Assembly: GCA_014084085.1 (NCBI GenBank)
Contig: NPFB01000028.1
Coordinates: 1-56,739, forward strand
Direction: 5' to 3'
Length of the DNA: 56,739 nt
DNA from: Hondaea fermentalgiana
Lineage: Eukaryota; Sar; Bigyra; Thraustochytrida; Thraustochytriidae
The notes under the pieces were generated by a model. It worked only from the letters and a program-made list of their open reading frames with translations, was not told the origin of the DNA and searched no databases. Shown piece by piece: positions 38,388 through 48,900 of the stretch. Made by a program: the position numbers and the translations under genes. The first letter of the stretch is position 1; the number at the start of each line of letters is the position of its first letter.

Positions 38388-40028
38388 ATGTCCGCGTTCG
38401 GAGACCTTGGAAGCGGGCAGGCGCCCACCGGAGAGAATGTGAAGGCCGGCGTGGACCTCTTGGAGGCGCGCAAGAACCGCGAGGAGACCTCGGTCCAGAT
38501 CCGAAAGCAGAAGAAGGCTGACCGGCTGCGCCAGCGGCGGCGGCAGGACACCCCCGGCGATGTCATGGCGGGCGCAATGGGCGGCGCGGCCGCTCCGCAG
38601 CCGCAGCAGACCGACATCCCGCTCTATGTGCAGGGTGTCATGTCGAACAACCCCCAGGAGTGGCTCGTGCATACGAAGAACTTTCGCCGTCTGCTTTCGA
38701 TTGAGCAGAACCCTCCGATCCGTAACGTGATCGAAAGCGGCGTCGTCCCGCGCTTCGTGCAGTTCCTGCAGTACGCTGACAACCCGCGTCTGCAGTTTGA
38801 GGCTGCCTGGGCACTCACCAACATTGCCAGTGGCACCCCGGAGGAGACGAAGATCGTGATCGAAGCCGGTGCCATCCCCATTTTTGTCCAACTTTTGTCT
38901 TCTCCCGAGGAGGACGTCTGCGAGCAGGCCGTGTGGGCTCTCGGTAACATTGCTGGTGATGGTCACGAGTGCCGCAAGCAGGTGCTCGAGTGCAATGCGC
39001 TTCCGGCTCTGTTGGCGCAGATCAACGGCAAGTCGAAGCTCAGCATGCTCCGCAACGCCACCTGGACGCTGTCGAACTTTTGCCGCGGACGCCCTGCACC
39101 TGAATTCGAAACGGTGCGCCCCGCTCTCAAGACTCTCGCCTCGCTCGTGTACCACGAAGATGTCGACGTCTTGACGGACGCCTGCTGGGCGCTTTCCTAC
39201 CTTTCCGACGGTCCGAATGAGATCAACATCCAGGCCGTGATTGAGAGCGGCGTCGTGCCGCGTTGCATTGAGCTCCTCATGCACACGAGCACGGGTGTCA
39301 AGACCCCGGCGCTTCGAACGGTCGGCAACATCGTCACGGGCGACGACCTGCAGACCCAGGTGGTGGTGTCGAATGGCGCCCTTGTGCACCTTTTGGCGCT
39401 CCTCAGCCACGAGCGCAAGGGCATTCGCAAGGAGGCCTGCTGGACCATTTCCAACATCACGGCGGGTAGCCGCGACCAGATTCAGGCTGTCATTGACGCC
39501 AAGATCATCCCGATTCTCATCCACCTTCTCGATCAAGAGGAGCTCGACATCAAGAAGGAGGCCGCGTGGGCCATCTCCAACGCCACGTCTGGCGGCACTC
39601 CTGAACAGATCAAGATTCTTGTTGAGGCTGGCTGCATCCGGCCTTACTGCGAGCTTATTGGCCTGATGGACACTCGCGTGCGCAACGTCGCGCTCGAGGG
39701 TCTGGACAACATCCTCAAGGTCGGTGAGATCGAGAAGGCCACCACGGGCGTCAACGTGTTTGCACGCAGCATTATTGAGGAGAACGGCGACGAGCGCATC
39801 TTTGAGCTTACGCACAACTCGGAGCCAGAGGTCGCCGAGAAGGCCTCGAAGATCTACGCTGCATACTTTGCCGATGGCGACGATGACTTTCTCGATGACG
39901 GCCCGGACGTCGATGCCTCTGGTCAGCAGTTCACCTTTGGTGGCCAGAACATGGGCGGTAACCCGCCGCAGGCGCCCTTTGGTGGTGGTGGCCAGCAGGG
40001 CGGCTTCTCCTTCAACAACATGCAGTAG
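38388..40028 (+). CDS. Importin subunit alpha (karyopherin alpha)
   Basis: Predicted 546 residues, single exon, ATG at 38388. The importin-beta-binding domain spans about residues 15-60 with the basic cluster [15 protein letters not shown]. Ten armadillo repeats follow. The NLS-groove W-x-x-x-N pairs are intact: [27 protein letters not shown], later WTISNITAG and [10 protein letters not shown]. The acidic C-terminus ([10 protein letters not shown]) is followed by a Gly/Gln/Phe/Asn-rich tail ([10 protein letters not shown], then GGFSFNNMQ). The adaptor binds classical nuclear localisation signals in the cytoplasm and hands cargo to importin beta. Length and repeat count match family norms. The FG-like tail is somewhat unusual. 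Confidence 0.97.
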   Translation: MSAFGDLGSGQAPTGENVKAGVDLLEARKNREETSVQIRKQKKADRLRQRRRQDTPGDVMAGAMGGAAAPQPQQTDIPLYVQGVMSNNPQEWLVHTKNFRRLLSIEQNPPIRNVIESGVVPRFVQFLQYADNPRLQFEAAWALTNIASGTPEETKIVIEAGAIPIFVQLLSSPEEDVCEQAVWALGNIAGDGHECRKQVLECNALPALLAQINGKSKLSMLRNATWTLSNFCRGRPAPEFETVRPALKTLASLVYHEDVDVLTDACWALSYLSDGPNEINIQAVIESGVVPRCIELLMHTSTGVKTPALRTVGNIVTGDDLQTQVVVSNGALVHLLALLSHERKGIRKEACWTISNITAGSRDQIQAVIDAKIIPILIHLLDQEELDIKKEAAWAISNATSGGTPEQIKILVEAGCIRPYCELIGLMDTRVRNVALEGLDNILKVGEIEKATTGVNVFARSIIEENGDERIFELTHNSEPEVAEKASKIYAAYFADGDDDFLDDGPDVDASGQQFTFGGQNMGGNPPQAPFGGGGQQGGFSFNNMQ

Positions 40029-41089
40029 AGGGCACCCACACACACACTTTTACTCTTCTGGGCGTGTCGACGACGACAGATTTTGGAGATCTGGCGGCGG
40101 CCCTGCTTAGTGTCTTCCCTCATCACACACACACACACAACATAACACACGGCACCTCGTGCGTGTCTGACTTTGCTCTTTACGAAGCTACACGGACGTC
40201 GTGATCTCGACACACACACACACAACACAAAACACTTTCTCTCTTGCCGACTGGGTAAGGATGCTCTGCGATTGGTTGTTTTCGAAACGAAAGTCGCTTA
40301 GGGCATGGTGTTAAGGGTTAAGAGGGAAAGGAAAAGGTTCGAAGCGGAATTACAACAGAAAAGGAAAAGAAAAGAAAAAACGGGGGAGTAAGGGGAGGTC
40401 GTTGAGGAGCGAAAGAGAGGAGAGGCGCTCGAGATTTCTTTCGGGAAGTGCTAGAGATGGGACGTAGCGCTATGTGCAAAGGCGATGTGCTCTGCCGCGC
40501 AACGAAACGGACACATTTGTTGGAGCCGTCAGGTTCCTATTCATTTTATCTTCGATTGGTGGTTCTTTTTCTTTCAATGCAGAAGAATCGCGGTTGGTAA
40601 AACGAGGATCTGTGTTCGTTTTGTAGCGTTTGTGCTGCCTGCCTTCTCGTCTTAACACCCTTTCCGGTGTCTTCTCCTCGTACATCCAAGTTTCGTAACA
40701 CCAATCGGTTTTAGGCGTGATGTCTTGTCCGACGCGTGTCGCGTTGTCTCTGTCTCTGTCTCTATCTCGCTCTCTCTCCCTCTCTCTCTCCCCCCCACAC
40801 ACACTTACACACACAATCAAGCAAGCAAGGAAAGCCTTGCAGCAGCTGTCAAGCGTAATCGTTTATGACGACACACACACACAATCTCTTCTTCTTCTTT
40901 TTCTCTCTCACACACAAAAATGTTTCATCGTCAAGATGATTACAACGATCACACATACACACCACAACAGCCCACCTCACGGGCCAAGCGTTGACTCGCT
41001 TTCTTTGTTCCTTCCTAACGTTGAGTGGCCATGCACGTGATGGCTCTGTACATTTGACGAGCTGCCACTTGTATACACTAGCTAGCTAG
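40029..41089. other. Convergent intergenic region with CA and CT microsatellites
   Basis: No gene is found in 1061 bases. CA repeats occur near 40037, 40125, 40208 and 40795-40815; CT repeats near 40746-40790; and CTAG repeats at about 41079-41096. It holds the 3' ends of importin alpha and the Ubl/RING-CH gene. Confidence 0.6.
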
Positions 41090-42310
41090 CTAGCTGGCAG
41101 TTGCGAAGGGGGGTGGCTCGAGCACCCTTTCGCCAAGCGTCTGGAGTATTCGTAGCGTTTCGCTCTTGAGGGCCTTGAAGATTTCAACCGCGCAGTAAAT
41201 GAGGCCAACACCCAACAAGCTTCGCGAGAGCGACTCGTGCGTCTGCGTTGCCAACGATCCGCCGATGAATAGAACGTTGGGATTGTCCCAGAACATGTCG
41301 ATTGGATTGACGTGGTTCCGCACTCGCCAAAAATGGCGGTCCACAAGTTGTGCGATATGTTGTGCCGCGCCAACGGCCCCTACTGCGACGAGTCCGCTCC
41401 AGTGATATTCCATTCTGGCTTGAGAGGCGACGCCAAAGTACTTGATGAAGACCTTGCGGATGTCGCGGGGTATTGGCAGCGAGGCATATTGCCGTACCCA
41501 GAGGCCGCCACCTGACTTGTCGAGGAGCACGGCTGCAAGCTCGATGCAAAGTACGAGCAAGACGGCTGCCACGACGGCACACACTTGGTCGCTTGCGAGA
41601 ATGTCGATGACTTGAGCAGCATGAGTTCTTGCCACGAGATACTCGAAGCCGCATTGTTGACACTTGAAGAATCCCGATCCCGAAGCTGCCCGAAGCCGCC
41701 ACTGATTTAGACAGCCAATGTGCACGTACTTCATCGTCCCTCGACACATGCAAGGCGCAATGAAGCGCGAATCCCAGCTCGGATTGTGCCAGAATCCTCC
41801 CGTGGTCGTCGTCGAGGCCTCCACGGTCTCTTCGCCCTCTTCCTCGAGGCAAATTCTGCACGTCTTGGCCTCTTGCGGGGGCGAATTGGGCGTCTGCGCC
41901 GGTGGCGATGATGGCTCAGCTGGCTCAGCTGGCTCAGCTGGCTCAGCTGGCGCAGCTGCAGGCAGCGCACTTGATGCATTTGATCCGGCCAATGCGGAAG
42001 ACGTAGATGGCGTGGGTGCCGCAGGTGATGGGGTACCGGAGGGTACGTTGGGTCGATCTTGTGCGGCGAACGGCCGCAGCGGAACGATGATGAAGACGGA
42101 ACTGCTACGTGTAAGATCAACAGTCGCCCCGGGCAGGAGAACAGCGCCCTCATGCACAATGCGAGGATTCTCCCATCCAAATTCCTGGCGCGCGAACTCG
42201 CTGACGTGATCTTGCGAGATACGATCCTCATTCCAGGAAACGGTCGCGCTCACGTCGCCAGTCGTCGTGCGCAGGGTGATTTCTCTGCTGTCATTAGCCG
42301 CTGCCGGCAT
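41090..42310 (-). CDS. Ubiquitin-like/RING-CH membrane protein, E3 ligase candidate
   Basis: Predicted 406 residues from the ATG at 42310 (MPAAANDSREITL); an upstream extension begins at GTG. Residues about 8-80 look like a ubiquitin-like fold (REITLRTTTGDVSATVSW, then DRISQDHVSEFARQEFGW, IVHEGAVLLPGATVDL, VFIIVPL). A Pro/Ala/Glu linker contains the repeat AEPAEPAEPAEP. The RING-CH domain (about 150-230) reads CRICLEEE, then CMCRGTMKYVHIGCLNQWR, then CQQCGFEY. At least two hydrophobic segments follow (CAVVAAVLLVLCIELAAVLL and LVAVGAVGAAQ). MARCH-type ligases ubiquitinate membrane proteins. A fused N-terminal Ubl is not the usual arrangement and could self-regulate or dock the proteasome; that is inference. 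The Ubl assignment is by pattern only. Confidence 0.82.
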   Translation of the reverse strand: MPAAANDSREITLRTTTGDVSATVSWNEDRISQDHVSEFARQEFGWENPRIVHEGAVLLPGATVDLTRSSSVFIIVPLRPFAAQDRPNVPSGTPSPAAPTPSTSSALAGSNASSALPAAAPAEPAEPAEPAEPSSPPAQTPNSPPQEAKTCRICLEEEGEETVEASTTTTGGFWHNPSWDSRFIAPCMCRGTMKYVHIGCLNQWRLRAASGSGFFKCQQCGFEYLVARTHAAQVIDILASDQVCAVVAAVLLVLCIELAAVLLDKSGGGLWVRQYASLPIPRDIRKVFIKYFGVASQARMEYHWSGLVAVGAVGAAQHIAQLVDRHFWRVRNHVNPIDMFWDNPNVLFIGGSLATQTHESLSRSLLGVGLIYCAVEIFKALKSETLRILQTLGERVLEPPPFATAS

Positions 42311-42484
42311 GAGGCTGGATAAGGAAAGCACGGCTTATTCTGGTTCTGCGCGCTCTTTCTTCTGCCTGCAGCGCCGTGGGTCAACAACTGCTTTTAGATG
42401 TAACTTTTCTCACAAGTCGGTCACGCTCTTCTGCTGCCCTTGCGTGCTCGTTCCCTCCGGAGCGGCGGAGACGAAAAAAAGCTG

Positions 42485-42545
42485 AGGCCAGGCCGGGCCA
42501 AGGCCGGGCCAAGGCCGGATCAAAGCCAGGTCACGGCCGGGCGTG
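42485..42545. repeat. GGCCGGGCCAA-type tandem repeat
   Basis: Five decaying copies of an 11-nt unit (GGCCGGGCCAA, GGCCGGATCAA, GCCAGGTCAC and so on). Located about 175 nt upstream of the Ubl/RING-CH start. Confidence 0.7.
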
Positions 42546-42781
42546 GCTTTGCGTGCGGCCGACCACTCGGTCGTACGGTGTCTGTCTGTGGCTGATGCAA
42601 CAAGGAAAAGCAACAAAAACAACAACAAACCCCGAAAAACTATAATCTTTTCCCTCCCGAGCCGCCCACCCACGCCGCGCGCAGCGCACAGCCGCGGCAC
42701 TAGTCCGCACTAGTTGTGGCTCCCTTTCTCCCCCCAAACGAGCCCTGTAAAGCCCGGCCGCAAGCAGGGGGGAATACCAGC

Positions 42782-43062
42782 AGCAAGCAAGCAAGCAAGC
42801 AAGCAAGCCGAGCAAGCAAGGCCAGGCCAGGCCACGCCGAGCGGAGCAGAGCGGAGCAGAGCGGAGCAGCGCAGCGCAGAAGCGGCAGGCGCGAGCGCGC
42901 GGCGGCGCGGCGCGGCGAGGCGCGGAAGCAGAGGGAGGAGGGAGGGAGGGAGGCAGGGAGGGAGGCAGGGAGGCGAGGCCAGGCGAGGCCAGGACAGAGA
43001 GAAAGCAAGCAAGCAAGAAAGAAAGAAGGAAAGAAAGAAGGACAGCAAGCAAGCAAGCAAGC
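42782..43062. repeat. AAGC, GGAGC and GGGA simple repeats next to the gap
   Basis: Successive simple-sequence blocks: (AAGC)n near 42783-42808 and 43003-43062, GCGGAGCAGA units near 42839-42870, and GGGAGGGA/GGCAGGGA near 42936-42975. They probably explain the assembly break that follows. Confidence 0.8.
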
Positions 43063-43165
43063 AGGAGGGCCTCCCTCGCCTTCCGGCCGCCGAGGGAGGC
43101 GAGGGCCTGGTGCGGCGGCTCGGCGGCTCGCGCGGCGGCTCGCGGGCGAGAGGGAGGCAGGGAGC

Positions 43166-43265
43166 NNNNNNNNNNNNNNNNNNNNNNNNNNNNNNNNNNN
43201 NNNNNNNNNNNNNNNNNNNNNNNNNNNNNNNNNNNNNNNNNNNNNNNNNNNNNNNNNNNNNNNNN
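43166..43265. other. Assembly gap (100 undetermined bases)
   Basis: Exactly 100 N, the usual placeholder for a gap of unknown size, flanked by GC-rich simple repeats. Any frame drawn through it is meaningless. Confidence 0.98.
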
Positions 43266-43346
43266 GGGGCGAGCCGGCGTGGAGCGGCGAGCGCGGCCAA
43301 AGGCGGCGGCGGCGCAGCGGCAGGAACGCACGGCGCGCGCGAGGGG

Positions 43347-45627
43347 ATGGACGGCGTGGCGCGGGGCATGGCGGACGCCAGCATGGCAGACGGGGAGCAG
43401 AAGGGCAAGGGAAGCCCCTGCAAGCTGCTGGCGCTCCCAGGCAGCGCCTTCGGCCTGGTGATGGGCTTCCTCGACGCGCGCGAGGCGCAGGCGCTACGGA
43501 CGTCGTGCCGCGTCTTCGCCCTCGTGACAGCCCACCTCATGCGCGCCGCCTCGGCGTGCTACGATGTCCATGACGCCGACGACTTTCTGCGGCGCCCCAC
43601 GATCGCAGTCGTGCACCCTTGGGTCGCTCTCTGCAAACGGTATTCGAGCTTGTCGCCTTACACCGCACAAGAGTGGGATATCCTGGTCCAGCTCGCTTTC
43701 CTGCGCGGAAAACTTTCGGCGCTCTTGCTCTACAGAAGCACGCAACAGATCGGGTCCATGGTGGTGGACACCCTCTGCATGAAGCTCCTACCCCCAGAGT
43801 TCTCGGACCTGATCCTTCAGAGCAGCGAGGCCTGCATCTCCGCCCTCGACATCCCGCCAGCGCTCTTGGACGCCGCGCGCTCGTGCCAGCGCCAAGTGTA
43901 CCTGGGCGCCGTTAACTCGAGCATCCACAGCGGAGCCGGAAACGACGTGGACGACGAGGATCTCGACGATGTCGACGACGTGGACGAGGACCTTGAACAC
44001 GCCGATGGCGAGATGAAGGCAAACGGTACGGACGATCTCATGGAAGACTCATCGAGCATGGGGGACTGGCGCACGGACAATGCCAAGCGCAGTCCAAGAG
44101 GCGCATCTCGCCAGTCTCGAGAGCAACATGGCGACGCCATGAGCATTCCGCGGACGCGGTCGCGCTCCGAGGGCGAAGAAGACGAAGACATGGCCCCTTC
44201 CGACGAAACCGGTGCCAAAAGCGGGCACAGGGGCCAGGGCCAAGAGCAGCAGCAAAAGTGCCAGCAACGCCAGCTGCACAAGGCTCACGACGCCAGCACG
44301 GATGACGGAGACGTGGAGATGGCTGTTTCCGAATCTGCTGCCGAACAGCAGCAGCACGAAAAGCTCGCCGCGAGCGCAGGGAGCCGCAGCACTTCCACCG
44401 GCACCAAGGGCTTTCCGGCGGCTGCAGCCACCTCTTTTGCCTCACGTAGCAATAGTCGGAACAGTACGATTAGCAAAGAAGCTGTCGCGCCGCAAAATAT
44501 CGGTTGCAGCAGCAGTAGCGTGAGCAGCGGGCTCAAGAACAGCACGCATAGCAAGAACGAGGACGCCGCCTTTCGCGAACAAGACAAATTACAGTCCGCT
44601 AGCGTCGGCGAGAATGACTTTGACCCAGAGGACGCCGAGTCCGAGGAAGTTGCAGAACGACTTGCCATCCTGTCGGGATCCTCTCGAAGCGAAGACTTTT
44701 ATCATCAGAAACAGGATGCGCTCAATGCCATTGTTAATCTGGTGGAAAACCAGTTTGCCTTTTGTAGCCGCGTGCTGCGGTTCCCTCTGTGGAACGCGGC
44801 CTGCAGCGTGGCAGAGGCGACCCAAAACAAGATTTTGACGTCGGAACGCGTCGCAAGCCTCTACACAAACGGCTTCTGCATTATCGACGACTTTATCTCG
44901 GAGGGGGCCGTTCGAGCCGTCTTTCAGCGCTGTGTGGACTTTGTGAAAATGACAAACTCTGTCCTGAATCTTCCTGCCGACGAGCTCGAGAAGCTTGGCC
45001 TTCCCGAGCCCTCATCGTTCTTCATGATGCGGGGCGACCCGCCGTCTGCCCGCGGCGACTGCTTGTTGTGGCTCAACCGAGAGGTGCCGCCAGGCTCCAA
45101 ACCGCCTTTTTCAGGGGTCATGGACCAATTTACACTACTATATGAGGAACTCGGGTCTGTTGTCAAGCTCCAGGGTGGCCGAGAGGCCCAGCTTGCTTTT
45201 TATCCGGATCAAGGTGAGAGCTATCGTCGGCACCGAGATGCGACGCCGGACGATGCCACCAAGATTACCGACAATCGCAGAATATCTGCTATTTGCTATT
45301 GCAACCCGAATTGGGACGAATCGCACGGAGGCAAGGTAAGTTTGCTCTCGCTCTTTTATCGCACGCGCTCACGGGACCACTGCCACCGTTCGCTTTCCAA
45401 TTCGAACCATCATACTAACGCTTTCTGTCTTGTTCATCCTTTTCTTCCTCGAACCTGCACGCATACATCTATAGCTGCGTCTGTGGCTGAGTCATTTGCC
45501 CTCTGAGCCAGTCCTTGACCTGAGGCCCCTGCCGGGCCGTCTGGTCGTCTTTTTGAGTGGTCTACTGGACCACGAGGTTCGCCCATCATTTCATGGCCGC
45601 GTTGCCATTACCAACTGGTTCTGGTAA
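43347..45627 (+). CDS. F-box-like/prolyl 4-hydroxylase (PHD/EGLN-type) fusion, two exons
   Basis: Exon 1 is 43347-45335 and exon 2 is 45475-45627, giving 713 residues. The donor is AAG/GTAAGT, the acceptor ATAG/CTG, phase 0. Residues about 25-75 look like an F-box (LLALPGSAFGLVMGFLDAREA, then LRTSCRVFALV). Residues about 190-480 are disordered and rich in Ser, Gln and acidic runs. The C-terminal 2-oxoglutarate/Fe(II) oxygenase starts near 510 (VASLYTNGFCIIDDFISEGAV). It keeps ARGDCLLWLN, the H-x-D iron ligands (RRHRDA, His629 and Asp631), and, only in exon 2, the distal His696 (LLDHEVRP) and the 2OG-binding Arg705 (GRVAITNWFW). The family hydroxylates HIF in animals and Skp1 in amoebozoans and other protists, giving oxygen sensing. 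An F-box would recruit Skp1, so self-tethering to substrate is an attractive inference. The start is uncertain because of the gap upstream. The protein ends right after the final conserved strand. Confidence 0.85.
45336..45474 (+). other. Spliceosomal intron of the F-box-like/PHD gene (139 nt, phase 0)
   Basis: Donor GTAAGT, pyrimidine-rich 3' half and acceptor CTATAG. Reading through gives an unrelated Ser/His/Arg-rich tail and a stop. Splicing instead restores the oxygenase's last conserved strands. Confidence 0.92.
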
Positions 45628-45693
45628 CGAGAAATCTCTTCGTCACTTGATTTTCCCAGAATACAGTCTTGCTTCTTCTCACCGGCTCGACAT

Positions 45694-45726
45694 TTTCTTC
45701 TTCTTCTTCTTCTTCTTCTTCTTCTC
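45694..45726 (+). repeat. TTC trinucleotide repeat
   Basis: About ten TTC units in the convergent spacer after the F-box-like/PHD gene. Confidence 0.88.
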
Positions 45727-45916
45727 CTTTTCCCCACTTCTTCTCAAGCATATGAAAAATTCTCAGCCAAAACACACACAAAATTATATGGTGAAAACTT
45801 CTGATTACCACCTTGGTTTTTGTTTTGCTTTTCATTGTTTATCGGCTCCCGCACGACCTCGAGCACCCCACACTTCGCCATGCGTCTGATCTTCTCTTTT
45901 TCTACTCTTCATCACA

Positions 45917-48900
45917 TCAGCTACCAAGGGATTGCACGACGCCAAGTTGCCGTTCAAACTTTTCTTGTGCCCGCGCATACAACGCAAGATCGCACTGATT
46001 GTGCTCCTCGATTACGCGCCGCGCCGTGTCGGAGAGCGTCTCTATCGTCTCAAACACCACTGCGCGCCGATTCGACCCGTGCGTCGTCGCCGGGCAACCT
46101 TGACGCAAAGCAGCAGAAGCCCATGGCAAAAAGTACGAGAACACCTGCAAGGTATCCTCCCAGCGCTCTTGCATCCCAATCAGACATTCATCTTCAAGGC
46201 GTCGCACCGCCAAATCTGGCGTGCATTCTGCCGCTTCAAGAGACTGAGGATAGGGGGACTCCTCCGGAAGAAAGCCGCGGTACTCGCGAATACCACACAT
46301 CATCTTGCATCCGGCATTCGACAGACCTTCGTCGCGCCAGCGACCGAATGCAGACCCCCGCCACTGCTCCATCACAAACGTGAGATTGGCCTCGGGCAGC
46401 TCATTCAATCTGACTTGAAGCGAGGGAAACACGCGTTCGTAGTAAAACGAGATCACCCGCGCCACCGGATGGCGCTGGATTGTTACGCAGTACGCTTGTG
46501 CGCCTGGGGACAACAGCGGTTTCCACGCTCCAAATTCAAAGTGGCCGCCGATCACGCTTGACGAGGGCGGAGCATCGGACATGGAGAAGGTCATGCACGG
46601 GACGCCGCCATGGCACGGTAGAAAGGCCTGCACTTCAGGGTCGGCTTGCGATACTTGATCAAGAATGTTGCGGAAACATGTGCCCGCTGTTTTTTCAAGA
46701 TGAAGGAAGACAAACGGGGTTTCGATCCGAGGCACGTGAAGCGGCGGTGGCCACAATCCTGCGCGCTCGACCGCTGCACTTTGGGCGAGTTGCTCGCCAT
46801 ACCTTCGAGCGAGTGCTACGCATGCGCACGAATTTACGTCACCTTTGCAATCCTGCGCAACAGCCGCTTGCAAATCCGCTAAAGTCCGAACGGGCACGCT
46901 GCTACTACCTACAGAGACTGGTCTTGACAGTCGAAATTTGCCCGCAAGCGCAGGCATCAGCCTTTGATATAACGCCCTTTTGGAAACCAATTGCTCTTTC
47001 TGCGCTGCATCGCTTTCAAACCACGCCTCAATAACCCACCCGCTGTCTTCGCTTGAGTCTTCGATGCGAAAGTCTAGCGAGGCAAACTCGTTGAAAGTAT
47101 CGCTCGCAAAACACGAAAACTCATGTGCAGCTTCTCTTGCTTGGCCGCTACGGCTCGGGCATGTGTCAGATCTCCACAATCGAACGCAAAGTCTTGAATC
47201 AGCCATGAAGTTTTCTTGTTTTGATATGCTTGGAAACGTCTGGACGTCTGGCATGCGGAACGCGGCCTCAAAGACAGCCTTGTACACGAAGGCGGGTTCA
47301 TCAGGGTGAGACACGGCAGTGTCAAATTGTGCTAAAACGGGTCGCACAGGCAGAGCCCGGTCTCCTTCACACTCACTCCCTTGATCGTTTCCAAGAGGTT
47401 CCTCAGCAAAGGCCGAAGGCTCGACTTCACGCAAGTCGCTACCGAGAAGGAACGGCGCCCCGTGGGACTCGTCCGTTTCGGCCAATATTGCGAGGCGTAA
47501 GGCATGTTGCGCGAGGGTGATGTTCACAGACATCGAAACGTCTTTCGACCACCAAGGTCCCTGGCGCCAGCTCTTTAGGCCCCAGCGCACGGGAAATTCT
47601 ACACTTTGCAACGGAGCCACCTTGGGGGGCTGACAAACCGCGACTGCGCGTTGCGAGCCGACCATTGCCTGTGACGTAAATTGCCAGTGCCAAGCACACC
47701 ATCCTGGCTGCATCCAAAGCACGAGTGATGCACCTTCCGGCATGAACATAGCATTGTGTGCTGCTGTGCCTTGTTGGCACACGAGCACATCGGTTCCTTG
47801 CGCGAAAAGAGTCATTTGTTCCGCAAATGCCATTTTTTCGAGCGCTACGACACGTACGACAACATTGTCAACCTGCTTCATGGCTTCCGCGACCGCGTCG
47901 AAATTCGTCACAATGCGTGATCCAGCCCTTTTCACGACCGTGACACGTCGAGGCGTCGCAAGAGGTCGTGCTTGTGGTGCGGGTTGACGAATTCCTTCCG
48001 CTTCAGTCAAGAAGGAGCGCAGAGCCGAATAATGCTGCCGCCTGGCTGCAAGGCCACTCAGATCAGGACCACGCACAGAAAAGGTGTCTTGGACGTCGAG
48101 TTGAATCTGGACACTATCGTCGAAACAGGTGAGGCCTGGCAAAAGGTCGAGCGCTCGCTTCGAGTGAATTGTGAAATTTGAGAAATGCCGCAGAAGTGAA
48201 AACGTTGATTGCCGCGTCCGCCCAAAGACTAAATTAGACATGAGCGTCCCAGAATACAAGCGCAAGTTATCCTTGTCGGCGACGTCAATGAAGAGTAGCG
48301 GCTCTTTGCCTCGATCGCGCAGGTCGCGCATCGCCTCGTAAAGGGCCTCCAAGACGTCTATGATGAGGTGGCCCACATGCCATCCAAGAAGATCAAAGAT
48401 GATTGCAGGCTGCGAGACGCGGCGCGCGCACCGGACCATGGGGGTAGACGACGTGACGACTTTGGCTTTGGTGAAGATTGGAAGACCTGAAGTTCGCATA
48501 AAGTCTGACCATCGGTTCGTCCCAATTATCTGGCTATCTACATGGACGTGAGCCCCCAGCGGGTCATTGACAATGAGAGTTGCACCATTGCCCTGATTGC
48601 CATCATACGCGCATCCTTCGCAGATCGCGCTGCGGTGCATCGAGGGCGTCGCATCCACGCTTTGCATCGAGAATTGTCGCGTCCGCGGCAGCATATTAGA
48701 CAAACCGGCTGCTGCGTCTTGCGTTGCAGAGCACACGTCTGTGTACCGAAGCACGTGTTCTTGGGCGTTGCAAGGGTCCTCCCAGCTCGCGTTGGCATCT
48801 ATTTGCTTACTTCGTTGCTGAAGGAAGTGCTCGCACAAGATTCGTGCCTGCGGCGTGGAAACGTTCCAGCAGTCGGTATTTAGCATCGGCTGCTCAGGAG

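Larger units (their letters stand above)
42311..43346. other. Divergent promoter region with tandem repeats and an assembly gap
   Basis: Flanking genes read outward. It contains GGCCGGGCCAA-type tandem copies (about 42485-42545), (AAGC)n and GGGA/GGCA-type repeats (42780-43060) and 100 undetermined bases. The frame of the downstream gene stays open back to the gap, so a start inside the gap cannot be excluded. Confidence 0.6.

Noticed and set aside
37998..40043. 681-codon open frame on the minus strand opposite importin alpha
   Set aside because: It mirrors the importin alpha codons in a GC-rich gene and shows only Leu/Val/Arg-rich sequence without domains. The plus-strand protein is unmistakable.
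42714..43346. N-terminal extension of the F-box-like/PHD protein through the N gap
   Set aside because: It begins with TTG, translates simple repeats and crosses undetermined bases. The ATG at 43347 is the first supported start.
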